NCBI GenBank assembly: GCA_002323775.1
Contig: DCPV01000239.1
Location: 15,478 to 36,098, forward strand
Length of the DNA: 20,621 nucleotides
Reading direction: 5' to 3'
From: Firmicutes bacterium UBA1535
GTDB lineage: Bacteria > Bacillota > Clostridia > Tissierellales > Sedimentibacteraceae
A model generated the notes under the pieces. The model saw only the letters and a program-made list of their open reading frames with translations, was not told the origin of the DNA and did not search any database. Below are positions 15,737 through 20,621 of this stretch, piece by piece (position 1 is the stretch's first letter; every line of letters begins with the position of its first letter). Made by a program: the position numbers and the translations under genes.

Positions 15737-15770
15737 ATCGGCAGACAGCAAACACTTATTGTCTGCCGAT
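15737..15770. terminator. Stem-loop downstream of the GNAT gene
   Basis: A perfect 11-bp stem, ATCGGCAGACA (15737-15747) and TGTCTGCCGAT (15760-15770), has a 12-base loop. The T-run after it is poor (ACATATTT), so it may be an inefficient terminator of the tetR operon or an RNA-stabilising element. Confidence 0.5.
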
Positions 15771-15905
15771 ACATATTTCCGGCACAATTACTGTTGCATA
15801 AGTTACCCACATTTGCTAGAATAGTGATGACAACAAAAAACAAATGTTAAAATAAAAATTATTAATTTCTTCATAATACTTAAATCAAAAAATATTTGAT
15901 GAATA

Positions 15906-15944
15906 AAAGGTGAGGTTTGCCAATAACGGCACAGCCTCACCTTT
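15906..15944 (-). terminator. Terminator of the lipoprotein peptidase gene
   Basis: AAAGGTGAGG (15906-15915) pairs exactly with CCTCACCTTT (15935-15944); an inner GCC/GGC can pair within the 19-base loop. On the minus strand the stem ends in a T-run (TTTTATTC). It begins seven bases after the stop codon of the lipoprotein gene. T-rich flanks also allow some plus-strand termination. Confidence 0.8.
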
Positions 15945-15951
15945 ATATTAT

Positions 15952-18039
15952 TTAATCTTCAAAGGAATAATCGTTAATTATTCCCACTAAGTTCTTGCTT
16001 ATAGTAACTTTTTTATCCTTAGCATTTTTAAGAAATTCGCCATTTTTCATGCTTATGGATATAGCGGGTACATCATATTCTACTCCACTTAGCAGCATGC
16101 TGACTTCTCCTGGCTCATTATTATACACTATGACTCCTATAGCTCCAGCTTTAGCAGCATTATTCACCTGCTGATAGAATTTTACTATTCCCTTTGTTCC
16201 TCTTTGTATTAGTGCAATTTTACCATTGAGGTCAATACCTTCAAAATCATTTGCATTTGGGTCTCTCTCATCATCTTTATTGCGACCTAAACCACAGTCA
16301 ACATATTCGTATGTTTTCCCATCCAATATATCTATAAATGAACGTCTTGATGGCAAATATTGATCACTCGTGTCTTTAAATGTAATCTTAAATCCGTCTG
16401 GTCCTTCAATACAATCAAACATTATAGTAACATTCAATTTTTTTAGCCATTCTTCTTTTAATTCTGAAAAAGTTTTACCATATATTTCATTTAATTTAGA
16501 ATAATCGCTATGCAGTTCAAAAAATTTATCTTCCCCATATGTTTTAATCAAATAATTTACAAGTGAACTCGCTTCACTGTAACTTAGACTTCTTTCATCT
16601 TCTTCTCCAATTCTTGCTGTATTGTTGTATACTCGTGCAACAGTTCTTTTTTCATCATCTGTTATCTTGCTGTTATAATAAGCTATAAACTCTTGATAAA
16701 ACAACAAGAAACTATTATTTATCTCTTTGTTTTTTGCAGCTAAATTTTTATTGTATAAAGCTATGATTTTATTATCATCATATTTGCTATTATATTCATT
16801 CATCATTCTATATACGCCTTTGTCTTCCAAGTAATTAGCACAATAGTCTGCTATTCCCTCAATCATCCATGAAGGAAGATCACTCTTGGATGTGAGATAA
16901 TGTGCATATTCATGAGCTCCTGCGTATAAGGGTGATGAATATGAAATGCCCTCATTCTCATCATGAAAATAGCTCATGCCGTCATCTTTCTCTTTAAAAG
17001 TACAGGTTATAATATTTTTGTTTGTGTCAATATATGGTGACAGATAATTTTTCAATGCTGTTATATCTTGTTCGTAAATAGTCAAATAATGTTTTACATA
17101 ATCATAAGTCATGACAATTTTTTCATATTCAAAATTTTCATTGGGGGTAAAATAAGATATTGTTGATGGTGTATATAAGGCATAAGGGTACGTTTTTGAA
17201 TTTTTCCTTAATAACAGCTTATATCGTATGGGTATTATCGGAACTTCACAGCTTTGCGTTGAGCCTAGATTTTTTAACCATATATTTTTTTCATTTGTAT
17301 ACTCTGTATCAAAAGCTAAATCTACTTTTTGTGAATCTTTTAATAAATTTATAGAATAATCAAGTCCTTTTCTTTCAATTAAGTCTTTGACAAAATAGTA
17401 TGATGAAGCATAAGCGTATTTGTTTTGTTCTTCATTAAAATAAATTTTTTGAAATACTGGAATAGTTAAGTCCATAATTGTTAAATTTTCACTTGCAGAG
17501 TAATACTGTTTAAGTTCTTCGAGTGATATACTTGGCGTAATAGAAGCATTATACAATTTTTCATTTGCATAGCAGGCAAGTCCATAACATAGACCGTAGT
17601 TGCTTGTATCTCCAAATGAAGCTTGTAAAAAAGCAACTGTAACATCTACTGTTTCTAAATCAAAGTTATCTAAAAATATTTTTCTGTTTTCACTTCCAAA
17701 TGTGTGTTTTTCACTAATAAATACAGACAAAGGTTCTTCAAAAAGTATTTTAAATTCATTTTCAAAATTGGTGCGAAGAATTTCAACTTTACTGATAAAA
17801 TCATTTATTTGTTCTTCAGTATATTGATTAATTTCAAAATAATAATTAATTTGTTCAGTTGATAAAGCCTCAAATTCTATGTAATCTCTGCTGCCCTGAA
17901 CAAAGTCTTTATAATTAGAGCCTTTAGTTATATTATATATAACTTTTTTTGAATTTTGATTATTTGAAATTGTGCAGCTGCTCAGAAGCAATATAACCAA
18001 CAAACAAATAATAATTAATCTTTTTTTATAATTAGTCAT
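15952..18039 (-). CDS. Lipoprotein zinc metallopeptidase with a degenerate upstream copy and a PA domain
   Basis: A 695-aa exported lipoprotein. The signal peptide ends in the lipobox LSSC, with lipidated C22. Residues about 60-260 look like a gluzincin-type domain lacking zinc ligands; about 300-537 form a second copy with the active site HEYAH (376-380) and E394 in EGIADY, typical of the peptidase MA/M1-like fold. Both copies share a block before the C-terminal helices (YAYASSYYFVKDLIERKG at 208-225 and YSEASSLVNYLIKTYG at 487-502) ending in WLKNLG and WLKKLN. Residues about 590-675 are a PA domain (GKIALIQRGTKGIVKFYQQV...AGAIGVIVYNN), thought to guide substrates. It probably degrades extracellular proteins or peptides at the cell surface. 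The second ATG (18039) is chosen because CGGAG lies nine bases upstream; at the first ATG (18048) the spacing would be zero. Confidence 0.82.
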   Translation of the reverse strand: MTNYKKRLIIICLLVILLLSSCTISNNQNSKKVIYNITKGSNYKDFVQGSRDYIEFEALSTEQINYYFEINQYTEEQINDFISKVEILRTNFENEFKILFEEPLSVFISEKHTFGSENRKIFLDNFDLETVDVTVAFLQASFGDTSNYGLCYGLACYANEKLYNASITPSISLEELKQYYSASENLTIMDLTIPVFQKIYFNEEQNKYAYASSYYFVKDLIERKGLDYSINLLKDSQKVDLAFDTEYTNEKNIWLKNLGSTQSCEVPIIPIRYKLLLRKNSKTYPYALYTPSTISYFTPNENFEYEKIVMTYDYVKHYLTIYEQDITALKNYLSPYIDTNKNIITCTFKEKDDGMSYFHDENEGISYSSPLYAGAHEYAHYLTSKSDLPSWMIEGIADYCANYLEDKGVYRMMNEYNSKYDDNKIIALYNKNLAAKNKEINNSFLLFYQEFIAYYNSKITDDEKRTVARVYNNTARIGEEDERSLSYSEASSLVNYLIKTYGEDKFFELHSDYSKLNEIYGKTFSELKEEWLKKLNVTIMFDCIEGPDGFKITFKDTSDQYLPSRRSFIDILDGKTYEYVDCGLGRNKDDERDPNANDFEGIDLNGKIALIQRGTKGIVKFYQQVNNAAKAGAIGVIVYNNEPGEVSMLLSGVEYDVPAISISMKNGEFLKNAKDKKVTISKNLVGIINDYSFED

Positions 18040-18098
18040 AAAATTCATCTCCGTTCTTTTTAAAGATACCTAGTTAATAATTTATTACTATGTAAAAA

Positions 18099-18127
18099 AT
18101 TATATTACAGTACAAATATTATGTCAT
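18099..18127 (-). promoter_or_regulatory. Sigma-A promoter of the lipoprotein peptidase gene
   Basis: On the minus strand ATGACA (18127-18122) is followed after 17 bases by TATAAT (18104-18099). Only one of twelve positions differs from consensus. The leader to the ATG at 18039 would be about 50 bases. Confidence 0.65.
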
Positions 18128-18199
18128 TGTTATATCATCTTAGCAAATATAAACAATTTTGGCAATGGAAACTTTGTTTACTATGAAAGTGCCTAAAAA

Positions 18200-18231
18200 A
18201 CAAAAAAGCCTTTAGAAAAAGACTTTTTTGT
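18200..18231 (-). terminator. Terminator of the ctfAB operon
   Basis: ACAAAAAAGCCTTT (18200-18213) pairs with AAAGACTTTTTTGT (18218-18231) with one mismatch and a 4-base loop. On the minus strand a T-rich tail (TTTTTTGTTTTTTAGG) covers the right arm and continues beyond it. It lies about 50 bases after the ctfB stop and upstream of the lipoprotein promoter. Confidence 0.7.
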
Positions 18232-18283
18232 ACTATAATAAAAAATAAAAAGAAACTAATTTAATTTGTAAAGTTATAAAGTT

Positions 18284-18940
18284 TTAAACCCCAAATCTTT
18301 TAATATCTTCAGGTATTATCAACTTTGCTCCTGTTGCGGCTACAACTTCTTCTACCGTTGCCTCAGGTCCTAGCTCTTTTAAAACTAAGCCCTCCTTAGT
18401 TACCTCTATAACAGCCATTTCTGTTATGATTAGGTTTACTTGTTCCTTTGCTGTTAGTGGAAGTGTGCATTTGTCAAGTATTTTATGCTCGCCCTTTTGA
18501 GTGTGCTGCATTGCTACTATAACATTTTTTGCACCTACTACTAGGTCCATAGCTCCGCCCATTCCCGGTACCATTTTTCCTGGTATCTTCCAGTTAGCTA
18601 GATTTCCTTTTTCATCTACCTGCAAAGCTCCTAGAACTGTTGCGTCAACATGGCTACCTCTTATAATTCCAAATGATGTACAGCTATCAAAATAACATCC
18701 GCCGGGAAGTATTGTAACTGGCTGTCCTCCGGCATTTACTAACTCCATATCTATTTTGTCAGCTGCGGGAGCAGGGCCAAGTCCTAAAAATCCATTTTCA
18801 GATTGGAAGGTCACATCAACATCTTCAGGTATGTAATTTGCTACTAATGTAGGAAGGCCTATACCCAAGTTTACAACATCACCGTCTTTTAACTCCTCGG
18901 CAACTCTCCTTGCTATAACTACCTTTGCGTCTAATGCCAT
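18284..18940 (-). CDS. ctfB: Acetoacetate/butyrate-type CoA-transferase, beta subunit
   Basis: A 218-aa subunit of a family I CoA-transferase (AtoA/CtfB/ScoB type). The catalytic glutamate is E48 within SENGFLGLGPAP (47-58), where the enzyme-CoA thioester forms. NLGIGLPTLVANYI (24-37), GGAMDLVVGAK and the ELGPEATVEEVVAATGA tail are also typical. With CtfA it moves CoA between acyl-CoA and a free acid, for example butyryl-CoA or acetyl-CoA with acetoacetate, in clostridial fermentation. The start overlaps the ctfA stop by one base (TAATG), so the subunits are translationally coupled, and AGGATGTGA serves as ribosome binding site. Related 3-oxoadipate or succinyl-CoA transferases share the motifs, so the physiological substrate is inferred from family and organism type only. 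Confidence 0.92.
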   Translation of the reverse strand: MALDAKVVIARRVAEELKDGDVVNLGIGLPTLVANYIPEDVDVTFQSENGFLGLGPAPAADKIDMELVNAGGQPVTILPGGCYFDSCTSFGIIRGSHVDATVLGALQVDEKGNLANWKIPGKMVPGMGGAMDLVVGAKNVIVAMQHTQKGEHKILDKCTLPLTAKEQVNLIITEMAVIEVTKEGLVLKELGPEATVEEVVAATGAKLIIPEDIKRFGV

Positions 18941-19593
18941 TATCTGTCACATCCTACGATATAATCAACAAATATTCCTGATGTCATAACATTTTCAGGG
19001 TCAATTTCTCCTATTTCAACAATTTTTTCTGCTTGAACTATTACAGTATCAGCAGCTGTCGCCATAATTGGGTTGAAATTTTTCATTGTTTTATTATAAA
19101 CTATATTTCCTTTTTTATCTACAACGCTTCCGAACAATAAAGCAACATCTGCCTTTAACGGCAATTCAAGAATATATTCTGTTCCATTGATAGTTTTCTT
19201 TTCTTTTCCTTCTTCTACCTCTGTTCCAATTCCTGTAGGTGTATAAAATCCTCCAAGTCCTGCTCCGGCACATCTTATTCTTTCTGCAAGTGTTCCTTGT
19301 GGAACTAAGTCAATAATAGTTTCACCTGAATTCATTTGATTTGCAGATTCTGGATTTGTACCTATATGTGACACTATCATTCTGCTAAATTGTTTTGTAA
19401 CAACCATTTTTCCAACACCTCTGTCTGGAAAGCCTGAGTCATTGCAAATTAGCGTTAAATTTTTTACCCCTTTTTCAATTAATGCGTCAATTAATTTTTC
19501 AGGAGTGCCATTAGCTAAAAATCCACCAATCATTACAGTCATGCCGTCTTTAACTTTATCGACTGCTTCTTTAATAGAAATTATTTTGTTCAT
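18940..19593 (-). CDS. ctfA: Acetoacetate/butyrate-type CoA-transferase, alpha subunit
   Basis: A 217-aa subunit (AtoD/CtfA/ScoA type) of normal length. It carries the CoA-binding signature GGFLANGTPEKLIDAL (23-38), FSRMIVSHIGTNPE, and the glycine-rich block RCAGAGLGGFYTPTGIGTEVEEG. It pairs with the catalytic beta subunit encoded immediately downstream. AAAGGAA precedes the ATG with a spacing of about 11 bases, and a near-consensus promoter lies about 110 bases upstream. Neighbouring genes do not reveal the pathway; none of the lysine-fermentation, butyrate-synthesis or acetone genes are in the window. Confidence 0.93.
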   Translation of the reverse strand: MNKIISIKEAVDKVKDGMTVMIGGFLANGTPEKLIDALIEKGVKNLTLICNDSGFPDRGVGKMVVTKQFSRMIVSHIGTNPESANQMNSGETIIDLVPQGTLAERIRCAGAGLGGFYTPTGIGTEVEEGKEKKTINGTEYILELPLKADVALLFGSVVDKKGNIVYNKTMKNFNPIMATAADTVIVQAEKIVEIGEIDPENVMTSGIFVDYIVGCDR

Positions 19594-19702
19594 TACAATT
19601 TACATTCCTTTCTTTTGAGTTAATCTCATTGTAAAAATTTTATATTTATAAATTTAATCATCTAGGGAATAGTTTTAAATTATTTTTGAGATTTATGAAA
19701 AT

Positions 19703-19731
19703 ATTATACATTAAATCAAAATGCTTTTCAA
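19703..19731 (-). promoter_or_regulatory. Sigma-A promoter of ctfAB
   Basis: On the minus strand TTGAAA (19731-19726) is followed after exactly 17 bases by TATAAT (19708-19703). This is the best-formed promoter in the window and predicts high expression from a leader of about 100 bases. Confidence 0.75.
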
Positions 19732-19782
19732 GCTACTAATAAACAAAATTTTTTTGCTTACTTTAAAGAAATTTTTATTAAG

Positions 19783-19812
19783 TGTATAAAAAACCTTTAT
19801 TTGTAAATATTA
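19783..19812 (+). promoter_or_regulatory. Possible sigma-G-like (forespore) promoter
   Basis: TGTATA (19783-19788), 17 bases, then AATATTA (19806-19812) resembles the sigma-G consensus TGAATA-N17/18-CATACTA at 10 of 13 positions. It lies upstream of the small membrane gene and the gerA-type gene, which would be expected to be forespore-expressed. The similarity is modest in A/T-rich DNA. Confidence 0.3.
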
Positions 19813-19844
19813 GTAATAAAAGAATGTTAATGGTACTTTAAAAC

Positions 19845-19865
19845 AAGAAAGTTAAAAACTTTCTT
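19845..19865. repeat. 9-bp hairpin in the leader of the small membrane gene
   Basis: AAGAAAGTT (19845-19853) and AACTTTCTT (19857-19865) are perfect complements around AAA. No T-run follows on the plus strand, so it is not an evident terminator there. It would lie in the 5' leader of the small membrane gene. Confidence 0.4.
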
Positions 19866-19896
19866 ATTCAATAAAAAATGGTTGCGAGGAAAGCTT

Positions 19897-20100
19897 ATGT
19901 TTTTATTAAATGAATTAAAAAGCACATTAAATAATGGCGTGGTTGCTGTTTTTATCATAATAAGCTATACTTTGACATTTAAAACAAGTAAGCAGCTAAA
20001 ACAGTCTGGAAAACATAAAGATTCCAATATAGTTATGGGTATAGGTATATTTTATGGATTATTTTCAGTTGCTGCGGTGGTTTTAATGGCAATTTACTAG
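19897..20100 (+). CDS. Small two-helix membrane protein upstream of a spore germination gene
   Basis: A 67-aa protein with two hydrophobic helices, about residues 14-30 (NGVVAVFIIISYTLTF) and 47-66 (MGIGIFYGLFSVAAVVLMAIY), joined by a basic loop (KTSKQLKQSGKHKDSN). The ATG at 19897 is chosen because GAGGAAAG lies just upstream; the frame opens at a TTG (19882) without a ribosome binding site. It resembles in size and layout the short membrane proteins found next to gerA operons in clostridia (for example the CLC_0170 family), but I cannot confirm membership. With the GerA gene 82 bases downstream on the same strand and no terminator between, co-expression in the forespore is plausible. Confidence 0.65.
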   Translation: MFLLNELKSTLNNGVVAVFIIISYTLTFKTSKQLKQSGKHKDSNIVMGIGIFYGLFSVAAVVLMAIY

Positions 20101-20182
20101 AGTTGTAAAATTTAGTACAAGAATAGTAGAATTATTCTTTATTATTCGTACAGACAACAAGAATTATAAAATGGAGGACAAG

Positions 20183-20621
20183 ATGAATAACAATACAAAT
20201 AACACAGATATACATATTAAATTAAATCAAACGATTTTATCATTAAAGGAAATTTTCAAGGATACGGATGATATTATTTATAGAACTATCGAGTGTGGCA
20301 AAAAAGAAAAAATTAAGATGTGCCTTGTTTATATTGATGGCTTGATAGCAAAAGATGCTTTGAGTGAATATGCAATAGGGACACTAATGGAGCATTTTGA
20401 TATAAATGAATTTGAAAAGAATTCAGCAAAAGAATTAGACAAAATTATTGCACTCCAAAGCATAGCGATAGCAGAAATAAGCACTGTTGAAAATTTAACT
20501 ACAGCTGTAGACAATATTCTATCCGGTGAAACGGTATTATTTATAGATGGCTGTACAAGAGCAATCATGGTCTCATCAAGAGGCTGGCCGACAAGAGGAA
20601 TTTCTGAGCCTGTAGCTGAAA
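20183..20621 (+). CDS. GerA-family spore germination protein, N-terminal part
   Basis: An open frame of 146 codons runs off the right edge. The protein resembles the cytoplasmic N-terminal domain of the GerA/SpoVAF family (A subunit of germinant receptors): LKEIFKDTDDIIYRTI (21-36), MCLVYIDGLI (46-55) and the hallmark SGETVLFIDGC...SSRGWPTRGISEP (114-143). In the full-length family a membrane domain follows, and the protein acts in the spore inner membrane to sense germinants with B and C subunits. GGAGG lies seven bases before the ATG at 20183. It is the clearest evidence that the organism forms endospores. Whether it is a receptor A subunit or SpoVAF cannot be settled from this part. Confidence 0.92.
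   Translation, partial: MNNNTNNTDIHIKLNQTILSLKEIFKDTDDIIYRTIECGKKEKIKMCLVYIDGLIAKDALSEYAIGTLMEHFDINEFEKNSAKELDKIIALQSIAIAEISTVENLTTAVDNILSGETVLFIDGCTRAIMVSSRGWPTRGISEPVAE

Larger units (their letters stand above)
15636..15951. other. 316-base spacer between the GNAT gene and the lipoprotein gene
   Basis: This spacer separates convergent genes. It contains one GC-rich hairpin (15737-15770) and the terminator of the lipoprotein gene (15906-15944), annotated separately. A 41-codon frame from 15722 has no ribosome binding site and runs through the hairpin, so it is not called. The rest is A/T-rich with nothing recognisable. Confidence 0.6.
19594..19896. other. 303-base divergent spacer between ctfA and the small membrane gene
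   Basis: The spacer contains the ctfA promoter (19703-19731, minus), its roughly 100-base leader, a possible sporulation promoter (19783-19812, plus) and a small hairpin (19845-19865). In the ctfA leader AATCTCA (19622-19628) and TGAGATT (19687-19693) are complementary and could pair. No gene is seen. Confidence 0.5.

Noticed and set aside
15722..15847. 41-codon plus-strand frame in the GNAT-lipoprotein spacer
   Set aside because: There is no Shine-Dalgarno, and the frame is built largely on a hairpin that is better explained as a terminator-like element.

Overview
The window is strongly A+T-rich and reads as chromosomal DNA of an endospore-forming, probably amino-acid-fermenting member of the Clostridia. 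The grounds are a GerA-type germinant receptor gene at the right edge, a DnaD-like/DnaC-like primosome pair, an M23 peptidase with LysM and G5 domains, an acetoacetate/butyrate-type CoA-transferase pair, strong GGAGG-type ribosome binding sites and pervasive A/T-rich codons. Species assignment is not possible from the sequence alone.

Layout. 1-87: 3' end of a SpoU/TrmH-family RNA methyltransferase, followed by a terminator. 238-762 (minus): small HD-domain hydrolase. 895-2529 (minus): membrane-anchored LysM-G5-M23 peptidoglycan endopeptidase; its upstream region holds a perfect match to the WalR box. 2881-4963 (plus): DnaD-domain protein and DnaC-like helicase loader, adjacent and probably co-transcribed. 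5039-7541 (plus): pyroglutamyl peptidase, then a fused PxpB-PxpC 5-oxoprolinase subunit. 7674-9844 (minus): a MATE efflux transporter downstream of pxpA, the third 5-oxoprolinase subunit. Pcp plus PxpA/B/C make a complete route from N-terminal pyroglutamyl peptides to glutamate.

10134-14147 (plus): a large regulator with two HTH domains and a helical-repeat body, a hairpin, then a half-size ABC exporter translationally coupled to a small excisionase/MerR-like HTH protein. This looks like a signalling/export cassette, but I see no peptide precursor. 14195-15635 (plus): a TetR-family regulator behind a TTGACA promoter and a 38-bp near-perfect palindrome, a 56-aa two-helix membrane protein directly behind it, and a GNAT acetyltransferase.

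15952-18039 (minus): a large lipoprotein metallopeptidase with a HEYAH...E zinc site, an upstream degenerate copy of the same fold, and a C-terminal PA domain. 18284-19593 (minus): CtfB and CtfA (CoA-transferase beta and alpha) from a near-consensus sigma-A promoter. 19897-20100 (plus): small two-helix membrane protein. 20183-20621 (plus): N-terminal part of a GerA-family spore germination protein, cut by the window edge.

There are no tRNA or rRNA genes, CRISPR arrays, insertion sequences or prophage genes that I can see. The least explained parts are the double-HTH regulator/ABC/HTH cassette, the lipoprotein with a dead and a live peptidase domain, the truncated biotinyl-domain tail on PxpBC, and the mutually exclusive hairpins in front of pxpBC.
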